Assembly: GCA_021108335.1 (NCBI GenBank)
Contig: JAIORC010000106.1
Coordinates: 1-39,603, forward strand
Direction: 5' to 3'
Length of the DNA stretch: 39,603 nucleotides
From: Phycisphaerae bacterium
GTDB taxonomy: Bacteria; Planctomycetota; Phycisphaerae; SM23-33
Positions 1 to 7,234 of the stretch are shown here, in pieces (within the stretch, counting starts at the first letter, position 1; each line of letters starts with the position of its first letter). Both the position numbers and the translations under genes were made by a program. The notes under the pieces were generated by a model. It ran no database searches. It had not been told where the DNA came from and worked only from the letters and a program-made list of their open reading frames with translations.

Positions 1-754
1 CAGCCATGTCGTCCATCGCGACGGCAAGTACGCCTACTTCGTCGCGCCGGTTCAAGCCGCTGCGAGCCTGTAAATCGCCACCGGCCAGGCGACGGGTTAC
101 ATGCACCAGCCGGCGTATCGGATACACCAGCACCCGGTTGATAAGCACGTATCCAAGCGGAATGGCGAAAAGCGCAATCCACACAGCCGCGTATAAAATC
201 TTCTGCTTTGCCTGAACCAATGCCCGCTTCGTATCGCTGATATCAAGAACCATACGAACCCCGCCGGCCAGTCGCTCCTTCAGCCAGACCTTGTCTCGCG
301 AGATAATCGGACGGGTGATTAAAACGTACCGGCCGTCATGGCGAGACAGATTCAATTTCGACGGCCCAGCCCGGAACAGCCGCTGCCATTGCTCCGTCTG
401 CCCGCTACGGGCAGCCGAAGAAACCACATGCCCCTCGGCATCGACAATGGCAACGTAGGGCACGGAATTTTTCTCGAACCTGACCATATCCCTGGTCAGA
501 TCGTCCAAGCAGTCCCATCGCTTGTCGCGGAGGTCGGTCTCGGCGGCGAAACTCAACGCCTTGCCCAACTGCTCGGCATGGACGTAGTTGTTTCGCCACA
601 CCATCTCCCTGACTGCCCGGTAATAGTACCACCCGCCGGCAGCGACGACAGCGACGATGACGCAAGTCAATACCAGGACAGACTTTATCTGTAGGCCAAG
701 GCCCGTTCGGCCCACCTGTTTTTTTTCGCCATTACCTCTTTTGTCCGTAACCAT
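1..754 (-). CDS. Membrane sensor protein with HAMP domain (C-terminus outside window)
   Basis: This open frame runs off the left edge and so is absent from the ORF track. About 251 residues are visible from the ATG at 754, which follows an AAGGCGG-like ribosome site. A cytoplasmic N-terminus of about 20 residues is followed by a membrane helix (SVLVLTCVIVAVVAAGGWYYY), a sensor region of about 130 residues outside the membrane, a second helix (AAVWIALFAIPLGYVLI) and a HAMP segment (YPIRRLVHVTRRLAGGDL ... RRDEVG). This layout belongs to histidine kinases, diguanylate cyclases and chemoreceptors. The output domain that would decide between them lies outside the window. A small hairpin (TTTCCC-GCGCA-GGGAAA) sits just upstream of the start. 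Nothing visible ties the gene to the flagellar operons. Confidence 0.75.
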   Translation of the reverse strand, partial: MVTDKRGNGEKKQVGRTGLGLQIKSVLVLTCVIVAVVAAGGWYYYRAVREMVWRNNYVHAEQLGKALSFAAETDLRDKRWDCLDDLTRDMVRFEKNSVPYVAIVDAEGHVVSSAARSGQTEQWQRLFRAGPSKLNLSRHDGRYVLITRPIISRDKVWLKERLAGGVRMVLDISDTKRALVQAKQKILYAAVWIALFAIPLGYVLINRVLVYPIRRLVHVTRRLAGGDLQARSGLNRRDEVGVLAVAMDDMA

Positions 755-1004
755 CGCACCGCCTTGACGGATTTCCCGCGCAGGGAAACCCCGAATCAGC
801 CCATTCAGTAAACGGGCATTGCAGGAACACACGGAGACCTCAAAAACCCCTACTCCAATAGAAACTTTATGATACCAATCCGCCAAACGCGAATTTCACG
901 GGAATTTTTTTAAGAGAACCTCCGATGAGGTGGGTACCCCCCAGGGGGCTCGTTACGAATTCTATCATGACCATCGTTGTCAGGTGGGCGTTTACATCTC
1001 GTAT

Positions 1005-1883
1005 TCAGCGGCGACGGCGGCGGCGAAGCAATACGCCAATCCCGCCAATGGTCACCAACGTCAGCGTAGCCGGCTCGGGAACAACCGCACCGCTGAGAAA
1101 ATCATCATATGAACTGAGGCGAACTCCATAATTGTTCTTGTAGGAAGAAGGATGCCAATAACTCCTGCCGTCATACCCGGTATAAGCACTCAAAGCCGCG
1201 ACTTTCCAGACACCGTTGTCTTTAATGAACCAGCCGCCGCCTGAATCCCATTCGGCTATGGCACAATCATGAGAAGACGCTATATCAAAATCATCAATAA
1301 GTACATCAGAAGTATATGAGCCGTAAACTAAGTCATCTTGCGCACTGTCAACCCTGTTTGTTCCCCACCGTTGGGTCTGGTTGTCGCTGCCAGACCAGGT
1401 ATAATAATTCGAGCCTGTAGCGCCCCTGCCCTTGCCGAATCCGCCGATTACAATATCCTTGGAAGATTCGTCCGTTGCAGTGTACCACTGGACAAAATTC
1501 GTCAAATTGGCGGCTCCACCGCCGTTGGCGAGGGTTTTTTCGATGCGACAGACGCGCAAATCCGCTAAACCATCTGCCAAGGGTTCATTCGAGATTTCCG
1601 CAACAACATACTGGACTCCGCCGAAATATACGCTGGTCCCAATGCTATAACCTTGGTGCCGGGTGGTTATAATGTGATTTGTGACGCTCCAGCCATCTTT
1701 CCCTACCGCCACGCAGGAACCGTTGATGAGCCATCGGCCGACCACGGCATCGTTAGGCTTATCGCTGGGAGCATCGGCATCGTTATGCAGAACAATCCCC
1801 CAAGCCGGCGAAATCAGAACCAGGCAGACGAGCGGAGCGATAAGCAACGCTTTACGGCTGAAACGCGTGAACGACATAGACAT
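1005..1883 (-). CDS. Trypsin-like serine protease with PEP-CTERM sorting signal
   Basis: About 292 residues. The ATG at 1883 is preferred because AGGAG lies 6 nt upstream; the ORF-track start two codons earlier is a TTG inside that spacer. An N-terminal signal peptide (KALLIAPLVCLVLISPAWG) leads into an S1-like protease fold. The likely triad is His76 (TTRHQG), Asp108 (LADLRV) and Ser214 (WDSGGGW). The Gly that usually precedes Asp-Ser in GDSGG, whose backbone helps form the oxyanion hole, is Trp here, so activity is plausible but not certain. The C-terminus is a PEP-CTERM tail: VPEPAT, a hydrophobic stretch, then six Arg. Such tails are recognised by exosortase in PEP-CTERM systems, predicting envelope sorting. 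It is related to the protease at 4756-5649 (shared RWG.N..D region). Substrate unknown. Confidence 0.8.
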   Translation of the reverse strand: MSMSFTRFSRKALLIAPLVCLVLISPAWGIVLHNDADAPSDKPNDAVVGRWLINGSCVAVGKDGWSVTNHIITTRHQGYSIGTSVYFGGVQYVVAEISNEPLADGLADLRVCRIEKTLANGGGAANLTNFVQWYTATDESSKDIVIGGFGKGRGATGSNYYTWSGSDNQTQRWGTNRVDSAQDDLVYGSYTSDVLIDDFDIASSHDCAIAEWDSGGGWFIKDNGVWKVAALSAYTGYDGRSYWHPSSYKNNYGVRLSSYDDFLSGAVVPEPATLTLVTIGGIGVLLRRRRRR

Positions 1884-2018
1884 AGACAACTCCTGTTAAT
1901 TCCCAAAAAGGACCAAGCGAGCGTCAAACTATCTCCTCCACACATATGAACTTTTCTGTCGGCTGTCAGAGATGAGCAAACCCGAGCCGACGAGCAATAA
2001 GCCATTTAACTTAACTTC

Positions 2019-2047
2019 AGTATATCTTATGAGTTATCTTATGGCAA
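2019..2047 (-). promoter_or_regulatory. Sigma70-type promoter for the PEP-CTERM protease
   Basis: On the minus strand TTGCCA (-35) is followed by exactly 17 nt and TATACT (-10). Predicted transcription starts near 2012 and gives a leader of about 130 nt before the ATG at 1883. The site also lies in the upstream region of the divergent rlmL gene. Confidence 0.6.
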
Positions 2048-2085
2048 GCAAAAACCTGTCGCGATGGCGTTTGATTTAGTGGATA

Positions 2086-4269
2086 ATGGCGAATGATATG
2101 GAAGATTTGCAACTTATTGCGACAACGACAGCCGGCCTTGAGGCGTGCGTCAAGCGGGAGCTTCTGGAATTGGGCTTCCCCGACGTGAGGGTTTATTCGC
2201 CCGGGCGTATTCTTTTCCGGGCTGGGCTTGAGGGCCTGGTGCGTGCGAACCTGTGGCTGCGGACGGCGGAGCGGGTTCTGTTGGTGATCGGCTCATTCGA
2301 CGCCAGCGACTTCGGCGAGCTGTTCGACCGCACCCGCGAATTACCCTGGCAGCAGTGGATTCCCGCCGACGGGAAATTCCCCGTCCAAGGCCGCAGCCAC
2401 AAAAGCCAGCTATCCTCCGTGCCCGCCTGCCAGAAAATCGTCAAGAAGGCAATCGTCGAGAATTTGCTAGCCGCCCACGGGACAAGCGAATTGCCCGAAA
2501 CCGGCGCGACGTACTCCGTCGAAATCGCGATACGCGAAGATGTCGCCATGCTCACCATCGACACGTCCGGTGCCGGCCTGCACAAACGCGGATACCGCGC
2601 CGCAGCCGGTCCTGCCCCGCTCAAAGAGACCCTCGCCGCGGCTATGGTGCAACTGAGTTTCTGGAATCCCGACCGCCCGTTGATCGACCCGTTTTGCGGC
2701 AGCGGTACGATTCCCATCGAGGCTGCGCTGATCGGCAGAAATATCGCACCGGGGCTGAACCGACCTTTCGCAGCCGAAGAGTGGCCCGCGATTCCGAACC
2801 ATCACTGGCAAAACGAGCGCCAGAACGCCCGCGACCTGATCAAGCCTTCCCTGCCGTTGCGGATTATCGGAACCGACATCGAGCCGAAGGCGCTGAGCCT
2901 TTCCAGCCATCACGCGGAGCTTGCGGGGGTCGCCGGCGATATTCATTTTCAGTGCAGCCCGTTCGACGAGTTGACGACCAGCCGCGAGTACGGCTGCGTA
3001 ATCTGCAATCCGCCATATGGCCGCCGGTTCGAAAAAGGCCCGGAGATCGCGGCAATTTACCGGTCGATGCCCGATGTTTTCCGAAGGCTCAAGACATGGT
3101 CGTTCTACGTGCTGACCAGCGTAGACCTGGAGGCGACTCTGGGCCAATCCGCCGACCGTCGCAGGAAGTTGTACAACGGCAGAATCGAGTGTACGTACTA
3201 CCAGTTCCACGGCCCGCGACCTCCGAAAAACTCCGCCATCCTGCAGGAGCATCCTCCACAATCGCCGGAACAAGACGATCAAGCCGAAGAAAAACCGGCA
3301 GCTGCGTTTGGCGGATTGAAAATAAACGCCTCGGCCCAGGTAGACATGTTCGTCAATCGTCTGCGGAAGAACGCCCGGCACCTGCGTCGCTGGCCGGACA
3401 AGGGGATTACCTGCTACCGCCTCTACGACCGCGACATCCCGGAGATTCCCCTCGCGGTGGACATTTACGAAGGCCGGCTGCACATCGCCGAATACGAAAG
3501 GCCCCATGATCGCACGCAAGCCGAGCAGGCCGACTGGATAGACCTGCTGGCGAAAGCTGCCGGCGAAGTGCTCGACATTCCGCGAAAAAATATCTACGTC
3601 AAGCGACGCCAACGCCAGAAGGGAGCTGAGCAGTACCGCAAATTTTCCCAAACCGCCAGCGTCTGCACGGTTCACGAGGGCGGATTGAAGTTCGAGGTAA
3701 ATCTCTCGGACTACCTCGACACCGGCTTGTTTCTGGATCACCGGGTTACCCGCGAGATGGTTCGCAAAGCCTCCCCCGGCAAGCGGATGCTGAACCTCTT
3801 CGCCTACACCGGAGCGTTTTCGGTATACGCAGCCGCCGGCGGGGCAGCAGCGACGAAGACGGTAGACCTCTCGAATACGTATCTCGACTGGGCCGGGCGA
3901 AATCTCCTGGCCAACGGCTACGAAGGCCCGCAACATAAGCTCGTGCGGGCCGACGCGATGAAATTTCTGCGCGAGCATGCGCCGGGTGAACATTATGATA
4001 TCGCGGTAATCGATCCGCCGACGTTTTCCAACAGCAAAGGAGCCCAGGACATCTTCGACGTGCAACGCGATTACCGCGAGTTGCTCCTGACTACGGCAAA
4101 GCTCATGCCAGCCGGCGGCGTGATCTACTTCTCCACGAACTTCCGCAGGTTCAAGCTCGACCCGGATACGCTGGCCGGCCTTGACGTCCGGGAAATTTCC
4201 CGCCAGACCATCCCCGACGATTTCCGCAACAAACGCATCCACCGCTGCTGGCGGATGACCGTACGGTAA
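2086..4269 (+). CDS. rlmL: Bifunctional 23S rRNA methyltransferase RlmKL (m2G2445 and m7G2069)
   Basis: 727 residues, close to the 702 of E. coli RlmKL. An N-terminal THUMP RNA-binding region (about residues 1-160) is followed by the RlmL-type methyltransferase, with GSGT in DPFCGSGTIPIEAAL near residue 205 and the catalytic NPPYG near 306. The C-terminal RlmK methyltransferase has SDYLDTGLFLDHR near 540, NLFAYTGAFS near 570 and DPPTFSNSK near 642. Both active-site motifs are intact, so both guanine methylations on 23S rRNA are predicted. The start is only moderately certain: no strong Shine-Dalgarno precedes the ATG at 2086, and an in-frame ATG at 2098 is possible. The gene stands alone between two divergently or convergently oriented PEP-CTERM protease genes. 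Long minus-strand ORFs inside it are shadows. Confidence 0.96.
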   Translation: MANDMEDLQLIATTTAGLEACVKRELLELGFPDVRVYSPGRILFRAGLEGLVRANLWLRTAERVLLVIGSFDASDFGELFDRTRELPWQQWIPADGKFPVQGRSHKSQLSSVPACQKIVKKAIVENLLAAHGTSELPETGATYSVEIAIREDVAMLTIDTSGAGLHKRGYRAAAGPAPLKETLAAAMVQLSFWNPDRPLIDPFCGSGTIPIEAALIGRNIAPGLNRPFAAEEWPAIPNHHWQNERQNARDLIKPSLPLRIIGTDIEPKALSLSSHHAELAGVAGDIHFQCSPFDELTTSREYGCVICNPPYGRRFEKGPEIAAIYRSMPDVFRRLKTWSFYVLTSVDLEATLGQSADRRRKLYNGRIECTYYQFHGPRPPKNSAILQEHPPQSPEQDDQAEEKPAAAFGGLKINASAQVDMFVNRLRKNARHLRRWPDKGITCYRLYDRDIPEIPLAVDIYEGRLHIAEYERPHDRTQAEQADWIDLLAKAAGEVLDIPRKNIYVKRRQRQKGAEQYRKFSQTASVCTVHEGGLKFEVNLSDYLDTGLFLDHRVTREMVRKASPGKRMLNLFAYTGAFSVYAAAGGAAATKTVDLSNTYLDWAGRNLLANGYEGPQHKLVRADAMKFLREHAPGEHYDIAVIDPPTFSNSKGAQDIFDVQRDYRELLLTTAKLMPAGGVIYFSTNFRRFKLDPDTLAGLDVREISRQTIPDDFRNKRIHRCWRMTVR

Positions 4270-4280
4270 TAAAACGCATC

Positions 4281-4745
4281 GGGTGGCTAAGATTAATGTT
4301 TTGGGTGGCATGGCTTGCTTGCAAGCCATGTGTTTTCGATTTCCCACGATGTCGGGTGGCATGGTCAGCGGCAAAGCCGATGGCCATGAAAGATAGATAC
4401 ACGATGGCAGATAGCCTCAGTTTCTGTTTGCAAAAACATAACGCATTGGGTGGCATGGCGACACCGAAGGGGTCGCCATGAAGGATGTCGCAGAAATTGT
4501 GAATCGATCTTTCATGGCTATCCCGCAAAAAACGCGGGCTAACCATGCCACCCGACATCGTGGGAAATTGTACAAGCTTGCCCCAAGGGAGTTACAAACT
4601 TGTGCCACCCGCCTGTATCATTGGACCCGTATTCGCGGCGGCCTGGGAAGGCCGCCGCGCTGGAGGTATGTTCCCGTTCCCCACGTGGGTGAACCTGCCT
4701 TCGGCAGAACCACCCACCCTACATTTTTTGCGGGTCAAAGCCCTG
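4281..4745. repeat. Mosaic of palindromic intergenic repeats between rlmL and the second protease
   Basis: No gene is supported in this 486-bp gap. It holds several palindromic modules that recur elsewhere in the window: a GGGTGGCATGG border with a TGCTTGCAAGCCATG hairpin (4303-4331, inverted copy near 13201-13231); a GGCGACACC-GGGGTCGCC hairpin (4449-4481, also near 6919 and 38634); the GTTACAAACTTGTGCCACC half of the most common repeat (about 4590-4609); a GCGGCGGCC-GGCCGCCGC module (about 4636-4662); and GTGGGTG ... CCACCCAC around a GCC-TTC-GGC hairpin (about 4688-4726). Two genes converge on this gap, so the hairpins could act as bidirectional transcript ends. No U-tract is seen. Confidence 0.85.
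4340..4567. repeat. Nested inverted-repeat element, about 228 bp
   Basis: The left arm reads TTTCCCACGATGTCGGGTGG then CATGGTCAGC; the right arm is its inverted copy, ending CCACCCGACATCGTGGGAAA. The similarity continues inwards through a GCCATGAAAGAT block and a GAT.GAT.CAC block. Each arm carries its own small hairpin, and the GGCGACACC/GGGGTCGCC module sits near the centre. A shorter element of the same design lies at 6967-7088. No transposase is present, so any mobility would have to be supplied from elsewhere. Confidence 0.75.
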
Positions 4746-4755
4746 TGCGAGATTT

Positions 4756-5649
4756 TTACCGCCGTCGTTTTTGTCGCAGCAGTAGTGGGGCGGCTATTGT
4801 GAGAATTAAGAGCGTCGCCGGTTCGGGCGTGGTTATGATATCTCCGATCTGGTCATCGTACCAGCTCAGGTCGGCGGCGTAGGAGCGGTTGCCGTACACG
4901 GCTGTGTCATAGGGTTGGCCGCTGTGTATGCTCCTGGCCATCAGCATCCCGCTCAACTCCCAATTGCCGGTGGAACTGTTATAGTAAAACAATCCGCCAC
5001 CGGAATCGCCGTCGACCAACTGCATCTCGTCGTCGCCCTGGCCGCCGTACCGGTCGAAATCCATTCTCAGGGCACGGGTTGAGCCGTAGCCGACATCAAT
5101 GGTACTGGTACCGTCAATGTCATTCTCGCCCCATCGTTTCTCCCTGCCGGCATCGTACTCGAACCCTCGATAGGCGGCTGAACCCTGCTGCTCCTCCCAT
5201 GAACTGTTCCACCAGGTCTGATCGGCTTCGCGATTCCGCCCACAGCCGATGGCTACCACATCCGAACCATTGGACGGCCTGGAACTGCTGATGGTCAAAT
5301 CCACCACGTCGTCGGGAGTTTCCTCGATCCGGAACATGATTATATCGACCAATTCGCCGGGGCTGCCGGGGGCGTGGAGGCGAACCGAACTGCCCGCTAC
5401 CGCCGAATAGTCCGTCCCGCCGAAATTGACCGACCCGGCTCCGACGTGGGCGGCTGTCATTACCCAGTTGTTGCCCAGGTAGACGGCGCTACCGACACCG
5501 CGCTGGCCCACGTTCGCCCAGCCCGGATCCGCAGCCGGGGCCGACGTGTTACCGGTTCCGTCCCCGCCGCGAATAACCACCGCAGCAGCAGGGGCCGCTA
5601 CCAGAAAAATACCCAATAAACCCGTCAAAATCAGTTTGGACGCAGACAT
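4756..5649 (-). CDS. Trypsin-like serine protease with PEP-CTERM sorting signal
   Basis: 297 residues. The ATG at 5649 follows AAGGAG with a 5-nt spacer. A signal peptide (LILTGLLGIFLVAAPAAAVV) precedes a classic S1-type catalytic layout: His68 in MTAAHVG, Asp102 in LVDIIMF and Ser216 in GDSGGG. All three signature segments are intact, so this is probably an active secreted protease. The tail is TPEPAT, a hydrophobic run, then RQKRRR, a PEP-CTERM signal for exosortase-dependent sorting. It shares the RWGEN/RWGTN region and overall organisation with the protease at 1005-1883. rlmL and the repeat mosaic lie between the two, so they look like paralogs rather than an operon. Physiological substrate unknown. 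Confidence 0.85.
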   Translation of the reverse strand: MSASKLILTGLLGIFLVAAPAAAVVIRGGDGTGNTSAPAADPGWANVGQRGVGSAVYLGNNWVMTAAHVGAGSVNFGGTDYSAVAGSSVRLHAPGSPGELVDIIMFRIEETPDDVVDLTISSSRPSNGSDVVAIGCGRNREADQTWWNSSWEEQQGSAAYRGFEYDAGREKRWGENDIDGTSTIDVGYGSTRALRMDFDRYGGQGDDEMQLVDGDSGGGLFYYNSSTGNWELSGMLMARSIHSGQPYDTAVYGNRSYAADLSWYDDQIGDIITTPEPATLLILTIAAPLLLRQKRRR

Positions 5650-5872
5650 GATATCTCCTTGAAAAATGCTGATAGTGAAACTTTATTCCCGGCCGAATGC
5701 ATCATGGTTGTATTTCCCGATAAATGGTTGTTATATACATACCGCGGTCTATATTTGATGTCATAAAATAGATACGTTTGTATGTTTATCTCGCGGATTT
5801 TCTTTTATTGCGACGGCGAAGGGCGTCCCCCCCGCCTCGTTGAGCACGGGCGACGCCCCATTCCTTGAGCCG

Positions 5873-6568
5873 CTACGTTCGCCGTCGTCTGTTTCGCTGC
5901 TTCAGTATCAGCCCCAGGCCGCCCAGACCTATCAGGCACATGGTTGCCGGCTCCGGTGCGCACTGCACGCCGCCGAATGTGTTGGAGAACTGGGACACGT
6001 AAGCCAACCCTCCATAGTAGCCCGTTTGCAGGAAGATACCGGTGTTCACGTAGAACTCGTTGACGGAGCCAAATATCTCCGAGTCGCCCAGGATGTCATC
6101 GCCAAGGCCCTCCTGAAGCAGATGCTCGGCGAGCACCTCGGAGTCAGGATCGCCGGGCAGGCCATCGTACAGATTCTCATCCATCACCCAATAGCCGTCG
6201 CCGGTAACAAACGAAGACGCGATCGCCAAGTCGCTGCTGCTTATGGTGTAACCCTCAGCCAATGTAACTTTATAGCTGATATTACTTGATGTAACCGACC
6301 ATGGCGTGGCTCCGGTGGACCAGAGGCTGTTGAAATTCACGGTCATGCCACCGTCGGCAGTCTCCTGGAAGGCGAGGTCAATCTGGTGCGCTTCCGGGGC
6401 ATAACCCAGGGAGGACGATCCCTGTACGGAAAAGTCGCTGAACGTGAAATTACCGATCGTTATGCTGCCACCGGAGTCCATGACGTCCTGGATTGTCGTC
6501 CCGGCGGCAATGCCGCTGGTCAACGCCATCACGATCATAATCGAAAGATTTCTGCATAATGTTTTCAT
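5873..6568 (-). CDS. PEP-CTERM protein of unknown function
   Basis: 231 residues from the ATG at 6568, which has AGGAGG 7 nt upstream and begins a good signal peptide (MKTLCRNLSIMIVMALTSGIAAG). The mature part is Ser/Gly/Asp-rich with alternating hydrophobic residues, probably beta-rich, and resembles no enzyme I recognise. It ends CAPEPATMCLIGLGGLGLIL then KQRNRRRRT, a PEP-CTERM sorting tail. The ORF track begins 63 codons earlier. An in-frame upstream ATG at 6706 also has a strong ribosome site, so a longer form cannot be excluded, but that form would hide the signal peptide. A GGGGCGTC ... GACGCCC inverted repeat lies just downstream of the stop. It belongs to the many surface or matrix PEP-CTERM proteins whose roles are not assigned. 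Confidence 0.75.
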   Translation of the reverse strand: MKTLCRNLSIMIVMALTSGIAAGTTIQDVMDSGGSITIGNFTFSDFSVQGSSSLGYAPEAHQIDLAFQETADGGMTVNFNSLWSTGATPWSVTSSNISYKVTLAEGYTISSSDLAIASSFVTGDGYWVMDENLYDGLPGDPDSEVLAEHLLQEGLGDDILGDSEIFGSVNEFYVNTGIFLQTGYYGGLAYVSQFSNTFGGVQCAPEPATMCLIGLGGLGLILKQRNRRRRT

Positions 6569-6706
6569 GGTGATACCTCCTGTCTTGAACCTGAATAGAC
6601 TTTTGTGTCTCTGAACCTGAAAATCGAGCCTTCCCAAACTCCGCGTACTTGCGGATTTCCGATACCTGACTCGCCCGATCAAACCAGCCAATAAACTGTG
6701 TTTCAT
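6569..6706 (-). other. Leader with a second, in-frame ribosome site and start; possible structured RNA
   Basis: ATG at 6706 is preceded by AAAGGAG at 7 nt spacing and would read MKHSLLAGLIG and then a basic stretch, in frame with the PEP-CTERM gene at 6568. The leader contains a CCGC-AAGTAC-GCGG hairpin and a near-exact direct repeat of TTCAGGTTCA(G)AGAC shortly before the second ribosome site. This could be a leader peptide, a longer N-terminal form or a structured regulatory RNA. I could not match it to a known riboswitch class. Confidence 0.4.
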
Positions 6707-6740
6707 GTGATTGCTCCTTTCCTTTTCCCGCGGCGAAAAT

Positions 6741-6762
6741 AACTTGTCGGACAACACAAGTT
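6741..6762. promoter_or_regulatory. Operator-like palindrome at the transcription start
   Basis: AACTTGT and its inverse ACAAGTT are separated by 8 nt and sit at the predicted start point, immediately downstream of the -10 box at 6764-6769. A regulator bound here would block transcription. No matching regulator can be named. Confidence 0.4.
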
Positions 6763-6763
6763 A

Positions 6764-6792
6764 AATATATACGCTTGTCTTTATTCTGTCAA
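6764..6792 (-). promoter_or_regulatory. Sigma70-type promoter for the PEP-CTERM gene
   Basis: Minus strand: TTGACA (-35, exact consensus), 17-nt spacer, TATATT (-10). It is the best sigma70-like promoter in the window. Transcription would start near 6757, giving about 190 nt before the ATG at 6568 or about 50 nt before the ATG at 6706. Confidence 0.75.
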
Positions 6793-6845
6793 GGAGAAAA
6801 TAGACAATTGTATATTTTCTTTTCAGGAGAGCAGAGCGAGTGCTT

Positions 6846-7153
6846 ACGCAGCGCGACGGTCTTCCCAGGCTGCCGCGGCACAGGTTGCACCGGGCGTATA
6901 ATACTTTCCAGATGTTTGGGTGGCATGGCGACACCGCAGGGGTCGCCATGATTGGCCCAGAAAAAAATGTCGGGTGGTCCCCTGGGGAAAAGATAGATAC
7001 ACGACGGCGGATGGTATGTTGGGTGGTCTTGAGGAAGGACGGCGTAGAAATTGTGTATTCATCTTTTCCCCAGGGGACCACCCGACATCGTGGGAAATTG
7101 CGCGCGGTGGCCTTCGCAGGCCACTACGGCACAGGTTATAAACCTGTGCCACC
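6846..7153. repeat. Mosaic of palindromic intergenic repeats
   Basis: No gene is supported here. Modules shared with other sites include a GGTCTTCCCAGGC-type hairpin followed by GGCACAGGTTGCA (6851-6893), GGGTGGCATGGCGACACC ... GGGGTCGCCATG (6919-6950), the GCGCGGTGGCC-GGCCAC module (7101-7122) and GGCACAGGTTATAAACCTGTGCCACC (7128-7153). The ORF-track proteins in this segment are translations of the repeats. Confidence 0.85.
6967..7088. repeat. Nested inverted-repeat element, about 122 bp
   Basis: The arms read ATGTCGGGTGGTCCCCTGGGG followed by AAAAGAT and a GATACAC-like block, and the inverted copy ends CCCGACAT. Architecture and inner blocks match the larger element at 4340-4567, but the small hairpin in the arm is CCCC-TGGGG instead of CATGGTTAGC. 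Confidence 0.75.
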
Positions 7154-7171
7154 TATTCCGTGCGATGTAAT

Positions 7172-7205
7172 AAAAAAAACCCGCGAGCCGGGCAGGCCTC
7201 GCGGG
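7172..7205 (-). terminator. Intrinsic terminator of the fliK-flgL operon
   Basis: On the minus strand CCCGCGAG, a 10-nt loop and CTCGCGGG form a perfect 8-bp GC-rich stem followed directly by eight T. It lies about 30 nt after the flgL stop. Confidence 0.93.
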
Positions 7206-7234
7206 GTGGATGGAGATAGAGAGTATTTGTTTGC

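Noticed and set aside
913-960. Hairpins ACCTC-CGAT-GAGGT and CCCCCTGGGGG after the first protease as terminator
   Set aside because: Stems are short and the downstream stretch is A-rich rather than a clear U-tract on the minus strand.
2467-4374. 635-aa minus-strand ORF over rlmL, and 2253-3509 plus-frame ORF
   Set aside because: Both lie inside the fully supported rlmL frame; Arg- and Pro-rich or unstructured translations typical of shadows in GC-rich genes.
5819-5860. GGGGCGTC/GACGCCC hairpin after the PEP-CTERM gene as terminator
   Set aside because: Inverted repeat is real, but no T-run follows on the minus strand.
6569-6706. c-di-GMP (GEMM) riboswitch in the PEP-CTERM leader
   Set aside because: A hairpin and AAGGC-like bases recall it loosely, but the conserved core of the class could not be found.
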